Shown: in pieces, positions 55,333 to 64,000 of the stretch
Layout: every line of letters starts with the position of its first letter
Position numbering within the stretch: position 1 is the first letter of the stretch
Assembly (NCBI RefSeq): GCF_000619945.1
Contig: NZ_KK211043.1
Span: 40,886 to 104,885, forward strand
Direction of reading: 5' to 3'
DNA length: 64,000 nucleotides
Source: Clostridium lundense DSM 17049
GTDB taxonomy: Bacteria; Bacillota; Clostridia; Clostridiales; Clostridiaceae
The notes under the pieces: model-generated
Told to the model about the DNA's origin: nothing
What the model saw: only the letters and a program-made list of their open reading frames with translations
Database searches by the model: none
Made by a program: the position numbers and the translations under genes

Positions 55333-56790
55333 ATGGAGTTATATAACCTTACAGCCCACGAGCTGAAAGATATGATTAAAAAGAAAGAAGTAAAAGCTGA
55401 AGAAGTTGTTAATAACTATGTAAATAGAATACAAACTTTGGATACAAAGTTAGGAGCGTTTTTATATACTGGAGAAGAAGAAGCTTTGGCTATGGCAAAA
55501 AAAGTGGATGCTAAAATTGCTTCAGGTGAAGAGTTAAAAGGTTTAGGAGGAGTTCCAGTATCAATTAAAGATAATATAAGTGTAACTGGTATGCAAAATA
55601 CTTGTGCATCAAAGATGTTAGAGGGATATACTGCACCATATGATGCTCATGTTGTAGAAAGAATAAAAGGAGAAGATGGTGTAATCTTAGGTAAATTAAA
55701 CATGGATGAGTTTGCCATGGGATCATCTACTGAAAACAGTGCTTATAAGAAGACTAGAAATCCTTGGGATACTGAAAGAGTTCCGGGAGGATCATCAGGT
55801 GGTTCAGCAGTTTCAGTAGCAGCATTAGAAACACCATTATCTCTTGGAACAGATACAGGTGGATCAGTGAGACAGCCAGCAGCACTTTGTGGTATCGTAG
55901 GTCTTAAACCAACTTATGGAAGAATATCAAGATACGGGGCAGTGGCTTTTGGTTCTACTTTAGATCAAGTTGGAATTTTTTCAAAGGATGTAGAAGACTG
56001 TGCGCTTCTTACAGGAAATATTGCAGGATTAGATAGTAGAGATTTTACTACTGCTAATATACCTGTACCAGATTATAGCGCTTTTTTAAATAAAGACATA
56101 AAAGGAAAGAGAATAGGAATTCCTAGAGAATTCTTTGGAGAAGGCTTAGATAATGATGTACGTAAAGCTGTAGAAGAGGCTATAAAAGTTTTACAAAGTA
56201 ATGGTGCAGAAGTTAAAGAATGTTCCCTACCATTAACAGATTATGCTTTAGCAGCTTACTATATTATATCTAGTGCTGAAGCATCATCAAATTTAGCTAG
56301 ATTTGATGGAATAAGATATGGACATAGAACAGATAAGTATACAGATGCTGTTGATATATACTTTAAATCTAGAGATGAAGGCTTTGGAAAAGAAGTTAAG
56401 AGAAGAATAATGCTTGGAACATATGTATTATCAGCAGGATATTATGATGCATATTATAAAAAAGCTTTAAAAGTAAGGAACTTAATAAAAGAAGATTATC
56501 AGAGAATATTTAAAGAGTTTGATGCAATAATATCACCAACTTCTCCAACAACTGCTTTTAAGATTGGTGAAAAAACAAATGATGTATTGTCCATGTATTT
56601 ATCTGATGTATATACTGTTCCAGTTAGTGTAGCAGGATTACCAGCTATATCTATACCTTGTGGAATGGTTAATGGGCTTCCAGTTGGATTGCAAATGATA
56701 GGAAACTATTATAAAGAAGATACTCTTTTCAATTTAGCATATAGCTATGAGCAATCCACAGAGTGGCATAAGATGAATCCTGAATTATAA
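55333..56790 (+). CDS. gatA: Amidotransferase subunit A (amidase)
   Basis: 485 aa. The amidase-signature catalytic triad is visible: Lys in [10 protein letters not shown], cis-Ser in [13 protein letters not shown] and nucleophile Ser in the same motif, with [13 protein letters not shown] upstream. It releases ammonia from glutamine for GatB. ATG at 55333 follows AAGGAGGTATTGTACATA; the gap to gatC is 31 bp. Confidence 0.97.
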   Translation: MELYNLTAHELKDMIKKKEVKAEEVVNNYVNRIQTLDTKLGAFLYTGEEEALAMAKKVDAKIASGEELKGLGGVPVSIKDNISVTGMQNTCASKMLEGYTAPYDAHVVERIKGEDGVILGKLNMDEFAMGSSTENSAYKKTRNPWDTERVPGGSSGGSAVSVAALETPLSLGTDTGGSVRQPAALCGIVGLKPTYGRISRYGAVAFGSTLDQVGIFSKDVEDCALLTGNIAGLDSRDFTTANIPVPDYSAFLNKDIKGKRIGIPREFFGEGLDNDVRKAVEEAIKVLQSNGAEVKECSLPLTDYALAAYYIISSAEASSNLARFDGIRYGHRTDKYTDAVDIYFKSRDEGFGKEVKRRIMLGTYVLSAGYYDAYYKKALKVRNLIKEDYQRIFKEFDAIISPTSPTTAFKIGEKTNDVLSMYLSDVYTVPVSVAGLPAISIPCGMVNGLPVGLQMIGNYYKEDTLFNLAYSYEQSTEWHKMNPEL

Positions 56791-56826
56791 TTTATTAGTT
56801 GTTGAGAAAAGGAGTGGAAAAGACAG

Positions 56827-58257
56827 ATGGAATTTGAAGCGGTAATAGGTCTTGAAGTTCATGCGGAACTTTCTACAAAGACTAAGATATATTGTGGATG
56901 TACTACAGAGTTTGGAGGTAAGCCAAATACTCATGTATGCCCTGTATGTTTAGGACTTCCTGGTTCACTACCTAAGTTAAATAAAAAGGTGGTAGACTAT
57001 GGAATAAAGGCGGGTTTAGCTCTTAATTGCAAAATAAATAAAGTTAGCAAGATGGATAGAAAAAATTATTTTTATCCAGATTGTCCTAAAAATTATCAGA
57101 TAACTCAAGACGAAGTTCCACTTTGTGGTGAGGGTTACATAGAGATAGAGTTATCTAATGGAGAAAAGAAAAGGATAGGTGTTGAAAGAATACATATAGA
57201 AGAGGATGCTGGAAAACTTTTGCATACTAAAGTAGGAACTTTAGTAGATTATAATAGAGCAGGTGTACCTCTTATAGAAATAGTTTCAAAACCTGATATG
57301 AGAACTCCAGAAGAAGCTACATTATATTTACAAAAATTAAGAAGTATTCTTTCATCTATAGAAGTTTCTGATTGTAAGATGGAAGAAGGCTCATTAAGAT
57401 GTGACGGTAATATTTCTATTAGACCTAATGGAAGTAAAGAATTTGGAGTAAGATCTGAAATAAAAAATATGAACTCTTTTAAAGCTTTGGAAAAAGCACT
57501 TTCTTATGAATATGGTAGACATGTAGAAGCCGTAAGTAACGGAGAAAAGCTAGAACAGGAAACTAGAAGATGGGATGAAGCTAATAATGTTACAGCTGCT
57601 ATGAGAAGTAAGGAAAAAGCAAATGACTATAGATATTTTCCAGAAGGGGATTTAGTTACTATAAATGTATCTGATGAATGGATAGAAGACATAAGAAAAA
57701 CTATTCCAGAACTTCCTCATGAAAAAGCAGAGAGATTTGTAAAAGAGTATGATATACCAAAATATGATGCAGGTGTATTAACGTTAACTATGACAATGGC
57801 TAACTTCTTTGAAGAAACTGCCAAAGTTAGTGGAGATGCTAAAGCTGCATCAAACTGGTTAATGGGAGATATATCAAGATTGTTAAATGAAAATGCTATG
57901 AGTGTAGAAGAATTGAGATTTACACCTAAACATTTAGCAGAATTAATTAAATTAATTTCCTCAGGAACAATTTCAAACAACATAGGTAAAAAGGTTGTTG
58001 AAGAAATGTTTAAAACAGGAAAGGCTCCAAAGTCAATAGTAGAAGAAAAAGGATTAGTTCAAAATAATGATGAAGGAGCTATACTTGATGTTGTAAATAA
58101 AGTAATAGCTGAAAATCCAAAATCCATAGAAGACTATAAGAACGGTAAAAAGAGAGCTATTGGTTTCTTAGTAGGTTTAGTAATGAAAGAAACAAAGGGA
58201 AAAGCAAATCCTCAAATAGTTAATAAACTTGTTAATGAACAGGTTGCAAAACTATAA
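56827..58257 (+). CDS. gatB: Amidotransferase subunit B
   Basis: 476 aa. EAVIGLEVHAELSTKTKIYCGC, HVCPVCLGLPGSLPKLN (zinc Cys) and the kinase-like core DRKNYFYPDCPKNYQITQ are standard. The C-terminal YqeY-like tail domain (KSIEDYKNGKKRAIGFLVG) binds tRNA. It phosphorylates and amidates mischarged Glu-tRNA(Gln) or Asp-tRNA(Asn), indicating that the host uses indirect aminoacylation. AAAGGAGTGGAAAAGACAG precedes the ATG. Confidence 0.97.
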   Translation: MEFEAVIGLEVHAELSTKTKIYCGCTTEFGGKPNTHVCPVCLGLPGSLPKLNKKVVDYGIKAGLALNCKINKVSKMDRKNYFYPDCPKNYQITQDEVPLCGEGYIEIELSNGEKKRIGVERIHIEEDAGKLLHTKVGTLVDYNRAGVPLIEIVSKPDMRTPEEATLYLQKLRSILSSIEVSDCKMEEGSLRCDGNISIRPNGSKEFGVRSEIKNMNSFKALEKALSYEYGRHVEAVSNGEKLEQETRRWDEANNVTAAMRSKEKANDYRYFPEGDLVTINVSDEWIEDIRKTIPELPHEKAERFVKEYDIPKYDAGVLTLTMTMANFFEETAKVSGDAKAASNWLMGDISRLLNENAMSVEELRFTPKHLAELIKLISSGTISNNIGKKVVEEMFKTGKAPKSIVEEKGLVQNNDEGAILDVVNKVIAENPKSIEDYKNGKKRAIGFLVGLVMKETKGKANPQIVNKLVNEQVAKL

Positions 58258-58260
58258 TAT

Positions 58261-58294
58261 AAAAAACCTTATGGTGAATTCCGTAAGGTTTTTT
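58261..58294 (+). terminator. gatCAB terminator
   Basis: AAAAAACCTTATGG/CCGTAAGGTTTTTT, 14-bp stem with one G-T pair and a 6-nt loop. Confidence 0.92.
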
Positions 58295-58371
58295 GTTTAT
58301 CTTTAAGCATCTGTATTTTATGCTCTATTGGTTACGTTCTAAAAATGTGTAGTACTCATTTCTATTCTTTT

Positions 58372-58593
58372 CTATACTCTAAAAACGTCTTCATTTTTCG
58401 ATATATCATTATCCTTAAATTTAATAGCGTTATTTTTAGACAAATTATAGATATGTAAATTAAGTTTTTCTAATAAATAATTTTTATACTTTAATTGGTT
58501 AAATATTTGTTTCAATGTTATGAAGCTCCAAACAGCAACTGAAGTTAATACACACATAGTTATTATAGCTATTATTTCTATTGCTAGAATCAT
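58372..58593 (-). CDS. Small single-pass membrane protein
   Basis: 73 aa. One membrane helix at residues 2-25 (ILAIEIIAIITMCVLTSVAVW) and a charged cytosolic tail with a likely amphipathic helix (LKQIFNQLKYKNYLLEKLNL). ATG at 58593 has GGAGGG 9 nt ahead; the longer frame from 58656 lacks a site. It diverges from the gene at 58739. No family recognised. Confidence 0.6.
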   Translation of the reverse strand: MILAIEIIAIITMCVLTSVAVWSFITLKQIFNQLKYKNYLLEKLNLHIYNLSKNNAIKFKDNDISKNEDVFRV

Positions 58594-58738
58594 ACAAAAT
58601 TCCCTCCGTATTGTGATAATTTCTAATATTATACTTATAAGTTTAGTATATAACACAGCCTTATATAAGTAAATGCTATGGCAATAAAAAAGTACATATT
58701 ACATATAATGTAATATACCTAGTATTATGGAGGGGGAA

Positions 58739-59218
58739 ATGATAAATATATATGACAAAGTATATTTCAAATTAAGGGAAAAAGAAGTTCACAAAGCTAA
58801 AGTTATAATAAAGAGATTAGATATAGAAGAAGTAAATAAGAGAATCTCAAAAATATGTTGGAGTAGTGGAATAGAATATGAGATTATATTAAAAAATTCA
58901 GAAATACTACTATTATTATTAAAAGGAAATAAAGATAAGGTTTTATTAAAATTTGAGAAAAAGGATATGGTTTTTTTAGAAGAGTTCGATAGTTACCTAA
59001 ATTTTTTTTATAAATATTCTGCTAATAAAGGGGTGTATATAACCACTGGAGTATTTGAAGAAAAAATAAAAAATAGGTGCAGTATTATATCTATATATAA
59101 AAAGATTAAATTGGTAGACAAATATAATTTAATAAAAGATCAGTTGGGTATAAAAGGAAAAGCTACAGATGAAATTAAGGGAGGAAAACTTAATTTATAT
59201 AAATACTTACCTAATTAA
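58739..59218 (+). CDS. Hypothetical protein with Mrr-like C-terminal half
   Basis: 159 aa, Lys-rich, soluble. The segment around KVLLKFEKKDMVFLEEFDSY, then KGVYITTGVFEEKI resembles the second half of the Mrr/restriction-endonuclease fold (QAKR..., then GIxITTSxFxxxA). The catalytic D and (Q/E)xK residues are not clear: only FEKK stands at the expected place. It may therefore be a degenerate nuclease fold acting in DNA binding, or unrelated. ATG at 58739 is 8 nt after GGAGGGGG. Confidence 0.45.
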   Translation: MINIYDKVYFKLREKEVHKAKVIIKRLDIEEVNKRISKICWSSGIEYEIILKNSEILLLLLKGNKDKVLLKFEKKDMVFLEEFDSYLNFFYKYSANKGVYITTGVFEEKIKNRCSIISIYKKIKLVDKYNLIKDQLGIKGKATDEIKGGKLNLYKYLPN

Positions 59219-59303
59219 AGAAGATATATTTTGATTAAATTTCCTCTTACCAGGAAATAATTATTAAAAGTATTAAATTATCATAAATGGTAGGAGAAAG
59301 TTA

Positions 59304-60812
59304 ATGAAAAAGTTAATTAGTATTTTTTTAGTAGTTATTGTTTTGTTTAGTGGTTGTGTAGAGAAAAAAACAAGTGTTAATTATATTAATAGCAGAAATT
59401 ATCCTATATATGGTGTAACTGATTTACCAGAAGATTTAACATTACTAAATAATTTAAACATAAGATATAATGATATATTAGTCAATTTATTTGAAGGATT
59501 AGTAAAAAAGGATATAGAGGGTAAGGTTATACCTGGATTGGCAAAGAGTTGGAGTGTAAACAAAGATAATACAGTATATACTTTTAAAATAAGAGATGAT
59601 GCAAATTGGAGTAATGGTGATAAGATAACAGCAAGAGATTTTGTGGATTTTTTTTCACAAATATTAAGTGGTAATGTAAATAATATATATGATTATCAAT
59701 TATTTTATATATTTGGAGCAGAAGATTATAGAAAAGGTAAAATAGATTTCAATAAAACTGGAATAAGAAGTGTTGATGATGAAGTACTGGAAATAAGATT
59801 AAATGTGCCCTGTAACTATTTATTAGATATATTATCCAGCCCTATATATGGATTAAGAAAATTAGATAATAATCTTAAAACTTGGGTTTTTAATTATGAT
59901 AAGATAGGTTTCTCTGGGGCGTATAAAATTAAACATATTAAAAATGAAGAAATAGAGCTAGAAAAGAATGTGTACTATTGGGATAAGGAGAATGTTATAA
60001 GTGATAAGATTGTTATATTAGATAATAAAAATACTGAAAGTTCATTAGCTGCATTTCAATCTTCTAAAGTAGATTTTATTGTGTCACCACCTTTAAGTGA
60101 AATAAAAGCACTAAGGAGTAAAAATTTTATTATGGAGAGTTCATCTCATTCTGGGAAGGTATTAACATTTAATTTTAGTAGTGATAAGGTTATGAATAAA
60201 GAATTAAGAAATGCCATAAATAATTGTATAGATAGGAAGAAAATATGTGATGATGCATTAGATAATACAGGAGAGCCCTGGAAGTATAACATATCAGATA
60301 ATAAGAAAGCTAAGGGTGATGAGAAATCTAATTACAGTAGTTTTAAAATTTTATGCTTAAATGATATAAAAAGTAAGAAAGTTGTTGAAGAATTAAAAAA
60401 AGAATTAAAGACAAATTTAAATATAGATTTACAAATAGTTTTTTGTGAAAATAATGAATTTATTGATAAGGTTAAGAAAAATGAATATGATATGGCTCTT
60501 ATGGATTTTATAATGGAATATAAAAATCCAATAAGTTATTATGAAAAGTTTTTAAGCCATAATTATTTTAATTTTTTTAGTTATAAAAATAGAGAATATG
60601 ATAATACAATATATAAAGCAAAAATGGAGATAAATGAGACTAAGCAAAAAGAATTATTTAAAAAAGCAGATAAAATATTAATTAGTGATCTTCCTGCTAT
60701 TCCTTTATATATTGAAAGAAATATTATATGTAAAAATGAGAATATATATGATTTAGAAATGAATTATAATAGCAATATACTGCTTAATAAATTCTACTAT
60801 AGTTCTAAGTAA
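59304..60812 (+). CDS. Peptide ABC transporter substrate-binding lipoprotein (OppA-like)
   Basis: 502 aa. Signal peptide and lipobox (VLFSGC, Cys17) are followed by an SBP_bac_5 fold: ILVNLFEGLVKKDIEGKVIPGLAKSW, VYTFKIRDDANWSNGDKITARDFV, and IPLYIER near the end. It would bind oligopeptides at the outer membrane face. No permease or ATPase gene is adjacent, so it is an orphan receptor or a signalling receptor (as in peptide-sensing). About 80 residues shorter than typical OppA. ATG at 59304 after GGTAGGAGAAAGTTA. Confidence 0.88.
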   Translation: MKKLISIFLVVIVLFSGCVEKKTSVNYINSRNYPIYGVTDLPEDLTLLNNLNIRYNDILVNLFEGLVKKDIEGKVIPGLAKSWSVNKDNTVYTFKIRDDANWSNGDKITARDFVDFFSQILSGNVNNIYDYQLFYIFGAEDYRKGKIDFNKTGIRSVDDEVLEIRLNVPCNYLLDILSSPIYGLRKLDNNLKTWVFNYDKIGFSGAYKIKHIKNEEIELEKNVYYWDKENVISDKIVILDNKNTESSLAAFQSSKVDFIVSPPLSEIKALRSKNFIMESSSHSGKVLTFNFSSDKVMNKELRNAINNCIDRKKICDDALDNTGEPWKYNISDNKKAKGDEKSNYSSFKILCLNDIKSKKVVEELKKELKTNLNIDLQIVFCENNEFIDKVKKNEYDMALMDFIMEYKNPISYYEKFLSHNYFNFFSYKNREYDNTIYKAKMEINETKQKELFKKADKILISDLPAIPLYIERNIICKNENIYDLEMNYNSNILLNKFYYSSK

Positions 60813-60814
60813 AC

Positions 60815-60849
60815 AAAAACTTCCCAGTTAGATGTTCTGGGAAGTTTTT
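60815..60849. terminator. Bidirectional terminator after the OppA-like gene
   Basis: AAAAACTTCCCAG/CTGGGAAGTTTTT, perfect 13-bp stem with loop TTAGATGTT and T-run. The last codons and stop of the small minus-strand gene at 60828 lie within it. Confidence 0.9.
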
Positions 60850-60986
60850 TTGTTGGATTCTTTTTTTACAAAATAAGCACAATTATTTTGTAAATTAATG
60901 TTGTTGGAAAAGGTAGATACATTATCTAAAGTACAGGTACCATTTTTGCAGTAGATGCAATTTTCAGAGCAATTTATGTTCATCAT
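60828..60986 (-). CDS. Small Cys-rich clostridial protein
   Basis: 52 aa. Start at 60986 (tandem ATG-ATG) with GGAGG 8 nt ahead. The product contains NCSENCIYCKNGTCTLDN and a later NCAYF, giving five Cys near the N-terminus plus one more, in the pattern of a small metal-binding or iron-sulfur-type knuckle. Similar small clostridial proteins are found annotated, probably wrongly, as 'hydroxymyristoyl-ACP dehydratase'. The 3' end overlaps the terminator stem, an unusual economy. Function unknown. Confidence 0.7.
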   Translation of the reverse strand: MMNINCSENCIYCKNGTCTLDNVSTFSNNINLQNNCAYFVKKESNKKTSQNI

Positions 60987-61099
60987 AATTTATACCTCCT
61001 CACAATAGGTTTATTCTGATGAAGTATAAAATGCTGTATTTGTACTGACAGTTATATTATATGCACATATAATATTATTATTTTATTAAATTATTTACT

Positions 61100-62497
61100 C
61101 TATAGGTAACAATTATTATATAGATATATTATATAGAAAAATATGGGCATATTTTTTTCGCTATAAAAGGAAGTTTTACCTTGTTTAAACTCTTGTTTTT
61201 TTTCGTTGAAGCTAATACTTTTTATAAATATAGGTGCTAGATTATTGTTTTCTGGTGATGGAATAGAAGGCAATTTAAAATCTTTTTCTTCTAATAAATC
61301 ATCAGAATTTAAAGAGAAATTTTTATATCTTTCTCTGTCATCTAAATTAGGTGTTTCAGGCCAACTTAATATTATACCTGAATTTACCAATTGTTTTTTA
61401 AAGATACTTGTTAATATATGAGCATAATCATTGTCAGAATCATTATCACATTCCTTAACATTCAACATAAGACTTAAAATATATAAACAAATTTCTATTG
61501 GAGAAAATTTTAAGGAGTTCTTTTCGCCATATTTTATAATAATTCCAAGTTCATCATTATATGATTTCATTAATTCTAAATATAATTTATCAGCAATATC
61601 TTTGCATGCAATATAGTTAGTGTTTTTATATAAAAGAATAGAGTTTATATAATAAGTACAGGTACTTTCTAATTTCATTACTGTACTTAATTGAGCAAGA
61701 CTAAAATAGTTTTCAGTAATTAAATCAAAAATATCTAATAGTAGAACCTTAGCATCTTCGTTTTTAGAGTATTTATAAAAAATATTAAGGCCTAAGGATA
61801 CTTTTAATAATTCATCAATAGAGAGACAATATAGATCTTGTTTAAATTTTGTAAACATGTTCATTATGTCAAGGGAAAAGTTTTTATATTCTATACTCTC
61901 TTTTGAATCATCCAATAGGGAGATTTTATAAAATGCTGCCATTAGCATTGCCTGATCTGAGAATTTAAATTTCTCATTTTTAATTTCTAATTTTAATTCA
62001 TTTGATGAAGGATCAGAAAGGTCAATTTTATCTACAAATACTCCATCATCATTTCTCATATTACATGCATAAAATTGAAGCTGTTTTTTTGCTATATTAG
62101 CATAAATAATGCTTAGGGCATACTTGGAATCGTCTATGTTCTTGAAAAAATTATAGTAGTCTGATAACTCTAATAGTGATAATGTCATAAAGGCATTAGT
62201 AGTAATATTTATTTCTTTTTTTACCTTATCTTCATTCCAGCATAGTTTATCATTTATACTTTTTAATTTAGGGTTAGATTTTTTATATATACACAATAAT
62301 GGATAGGTAGATTTTAATATATTCGTATTTAAATCTGATAGTTGCTTATTTTTTAATTCTTTAGTGTTAATTGTTATTCCACATCTGGAGTTAAATATTA
62401 TATCCATCATGGATTCTTTTGATAAATGAAACAGTTGATTTTTAATATTGTCCTTATTTAAACTATTAAGCCTTAAAAATGGACCTATATACTTCAA
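61100..62497 (-). CDS. Hypothetical all-helical protein
   Basis: 465 aa, no signal peptide or membrane helix, mostly helical with repeated aromatic-Leu patterns suggestive of an alpha/alpha toroid or TPR-like solenoid (SLLELSDYYNFFKNIDDSKYALSI and similar). The C-terminal 60 residues are Asn/Ser-rich. Reasonable start: TTG 62497 (MKYIGPFLRLN) after AGTAGGTG; the upstream GTG and TTG are within that site. No family is recognised; it appears to be a clostridial lineage-specific protein. Confidence 0.6.
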   Translation of the reverse strand: MKYIGPFLRLNSLNKDNIKNQLFHLSKESMMDIIFNSRCGITINTKELKNKQLSDLNTNILKSTYPLLCIYKKSNPKLKSINDKLCWNEDKVKKEINITTNAFMTLSLLELSDYYNFFKNIDDSKYALSIIYANIAKKQLQFYACNMRNDDGVFVDKIDLSDPSSNELKLEIKNEKFKFSDQAMLMAAFYKISLLDDSKESIEYKNFSLDIMNMFTKFKQDLYCLSIDELLKVSLGLNIFYKYSKNEDAKVLLLDIFDLITENYFSLAQLSTVMKLESTCTYYINSILLYKNTNYIACKDIADKLYLELMKSYNDELGIIIKYGEKNSLKFSPIEICLYILSLMLNVKECDNDSDNDYAHILTSIFKKQLVNSGIILSWPETPNLDDRERYKNFSLNSDDLLEEKDFKLPSIPSPENNNLAPIFIKSISFNEKKQEFKQGKTSFYSEKNMPIFFYIIYLYNNCYL

Positions 62498-62709
62498 ATA
62501 CAACACCTACTATTAAATTAATCCTTATATAAATAATATGATATATATATGAAAATAGTGCTAATTAATTTTTGCTATGGACAATAAAATCATTCACTAG
62601 TAAAATGATAAATGGTGACAAGAAAAAAATATTCAATTTGGAATTTTGAAAAAATAGCAAATTGTCGTATAATTATGTTGAAAATACTATGGCTAGGATG
62701 GTGCAAAAA

Positions 62710-63315
62710 ATGAAAAAATTAATATTAGCTAGTAATAATGAAAATAAAGTAAAAGAAATTAAAGAGATACTGTCTCCATTAAATGTACAAGTTATTTCTT
62801 TAAAGGAAGCAGGGGTTAATGTAGAGGTAGAGGAAGATGGAAAAACCTTTATGGAAAATGCATATAAAAAAGCAAAAGAAATATATGACATTATAAATGA
62901 CGAAAGTTATATGATATTAGCAGATGACTCAGGTCTAGCTGTTGACGCTTTAGATGGAGCGCCAGGTGTATATTCAGCAAGATTTGCTGGAGAGCATGGG
63001 AATACAGAAAAAAATAATGAAAAATTATTAACATTAATGGAGAACATAAATGATAGAAGTGCAAAATTTATATGCAATATGGTTTTAATTATTGATAAAG
63101 AAAATGTTATTAGAGTTCAAGGGGAAGTAGAAGGAGTAATTATAAAAGAAGAAAGGGGAGAAAATGGTTTCGGTTATGATCCTCTCTTTTATATTCCTGA
63201 ATATAATATGACATTTGCCCAAATGGATTCAAAAACTAAAAATTTGATAAGTCATAGAAAAAAGGCATTGATAAATTTAGAAGAAGCAATTAGGAAATAC
63301 TTACAGGGGGAATAA
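62710..63315 (+). CDS. rdgB: XTP/dITP diphosphatase (RdgB/HAM1)
   Basis: 201 aa. KKLILASNNENKVKEIKEIL, the metal and substrate residues EEDGKTFMENAYKKA, ADDSGLAVDALDGAPGVYSARFAG, and ENGFGYDPLFYIPEYNMTFAQM are diagnostic. It hydrolyses non-canonical purine nucleotides to monophosphates and prevents their incorporation. ATG at 62710 follows AGGATGGTGCAAAAA. Overlap in function and spacing (2 bp) with the next gene is the usual rdgB-yfcE/MJ0936-type pairing. Confidence 0.97.
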   Translation: MKKLILASNNENKVKEIKEILSPLNVQVISLKEAGVNVEVEEDGKTFMENAYKKAKEIYDIINDESYMILADDSGLAVDALDGAPGVYSARFAGEHGNTEKNNEKLLTLMENINDRSAKFICNMVLIIDKENVIRVQGEVEGVIIKEERGENGFGYDPLFYIPEYNMTFAQMDSKTKNLISHRKKALINLEEAIRKYLQGE

Positions 63316-63317
63316 AA

Positions 63318-63791
63318 GTGTTAATAGGAGTTGTTAGTGATACCCACAGACATACTTGGATAATAGAACGGGTCATGGAGAAGCTACAAAATATAGATTT
63401 ACTAATTCATTTAGGGGATAATATACAAGATGTAAAAGAGTTTGGAAAGTTTTATAAAGGAACAATTATAAATGTAAAAGGTAATTGTGATTATTCTGGG
63501 AGTGTACCTTATGATATAATAGAAGAAATTCAAGGCCAGAAGTTTTTTATAACTCATGGACATCATTATGATGTAAAACATAGTTTATCTAGATTAAAAT
63601 ATAAAGCATTAGAGGAAAAAGCTAATGTAGTCTTATTTGGTCATACTCATATTTCACAGATATCATATGAGGATGGTATATGGTTTATAAATCCTGGAAG
63701 CCCAGTTATATCAAGGGATGGGTTTAATAGCATAGCACTAATAGAGATAAAAGATAATAAGGTAAATGCTAGTATAAAAGCTATAAGGTAA
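63318..63791 (+). CDS. YfcE/MJ0936-family metallophosphodiesterase
   Basis: 157 aa. Metal-site motifs in order: GVVSDTHR (D8, H10), LIHLGDN, VKGNCDY, FITHGHHYDVK and LFGHTHIS. It is a calcineurin-fold phosphodiesterase with broad in-vitro activity and no settled role. GTG start 2 bp after rdgB with CAGGGGGAATAAA; the pair forms an operon. Confidence 0.95.
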   Translation: MLIGVVSDTHRHTWIIERVMEKLQNIDLLIHLGDNIQDVKEFGKFYKGTIINVKGNCDYSGSVPYDIIEEIQGQKFFITHGHHYDVKHSLSRLKYKALEEKANVVLFGHTHISQISYEDGIWFINPGSPVISRDGFNSIALIEIKDNKVNASIKAIR

Positions 63792-63820
63792 AAAAAAATA
63801 AAAAAAAATTAAAATAACTA

Positions 63821-63849
63821 TTGACGGATTAGAAAAATTCGTGTAGAAT
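63821..63849 (+). promoter_or_regulatory. tRNA cluster promoter
   Basis: TTGACG (63821-63826), 17-bp spacer, TAGAAT (63844-63849), 57 bp before the tRNA-Pro gene. Confidence 0.85.
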
Positions 63850-63905
63850 AATCTATGTCGTCGGGAGTTAAACGAAACAAACAAAACTTCTTGACGAAAG
63901 AAAAT

Positions 63906-63981
63906 CGGGGTGTGGCGCAGATGGGAGCGCGCGTGGTTTGGGACCATGAGGTCGCAGGTTCAATCCCTGTCACCCCGACCA
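63906..63981 (+). tRNA. tRNA-Pro (anticodon TGG), CCA encoded
   Basis: Acceptor CGGGGTG pairs with CACCCCG; D-arm GGCGCAGATGGGAGCGC; anticodon arm GTGGTTTGGGACCAT with TGG; T-arm GCAGGTTCAATCCCTGT; discriminator A and encoded CCA end at 63981. Confidence 0.97.
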
Positions 63982-63987
63982 GCATAT

Positions 63988-64000
63988 GCGGGTGTAACTC
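63988..64000 (+). tRNA. tRNA-Gly, 5' end only (cut by window end)
   Basis: GCGGGTGTAACTC is the acceptor strand and start of the D-arm of bacterial tRNA-Gly, six bases after the preceding tRNA. The anticodon is outside the window. Confidence 0.75.

Overview
The window is low-GC, AT-rich DNA with purine-rich ribosome binding sites, frequent TTG/GTG starts and T-tailed hairpin terminators. The housekeeping genes (gatCAB, pcrA-ligA, pgi, pulA, a YerC/TrpR-like regulator, a small clostridial Cys-rich protein) and the general style point to a Clostridium or close relative in the Bacillota. No species is assigned.

Layout. 1-7.6 kb is an integrative or plasmid-like element whose left end lies outside the window. 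It holds a partial tyrosine integrase, a divergent repressor/Cro pair sharing palindromic operators, an excisionase-like protein, a winged-helix replication-type protein, a larger Rep-like protein, origin-like regions dense in short repeats, a PadR regulator, a truncated ParM-like actin and an RNase H-SWIM fusion. 7.7-19.3 kb is a defence and accessory island, all on the + strand: a small HTH protein, a complete type I restriction-modification system (hsdR-hsdM-hsdS), a SEFIR protein, a ThsB-like TIR protein with a small membrane partner, a probable PBECR4-type nuclease preceded by a terminated leader RNA, and a group of small membrane, PH-like and lipoproteins with near-duplicate promoters. 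19.6-24.7 kb encodes a VanRS-like two-component system and a three-gene ABC exporter.

25.3-36.1 kb is a Ter stress-response locus: three TerD proteins, a TerD-TerA fusion and a Ca2+-type P-ATPase on +, converging on a HAD hydrolase, a StiP-family protein, a phosphoribosyltransferase and an HpcH/HpaI-like protein on -. From 36.7 kb the genes look like core chromosome: pgi, a YaiI-family protein, pulA, a triple-tyrosine repeat protein, a lytic transglycosylase, an RsuA/RluB-type pseudouridine synthase, yerC, an abgA-abgT-M20 hydrolase cluster, pcrA-ligA, gatCAB, an oligopeptide-binding lipoprotein, rdgB, a YfcE-type phosphodiesterase and a tRNA cluster (tRNA-Pro, start of tRNA-Gly).

Most promising leads: (1) the SEFIR + TIR + membrane-protein trio directly behind hsdS, a candidate composite TIR-type defence module; (2) the PBECR4-like nuclease with a promoter-leader-terminator upstream, an architecture resembling RNA-antitoxin systems, with a 19-nt leader segment repeated inside the coding sequence; (3) a dispersed two-hairpin element in three copies (36.1, 47.0, 48.7 kb), with stem changes that preserve pairing, two of them directly upstream of abgT and the neighbouring hydrolase; (4) several families of repeated dyads unique to the left element (15-bp GGKTCA-type, TGTCTATAA, TGTCAAATnCGACA) that look like replication, partition or operator sites. 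All functions are read from sequence alone.
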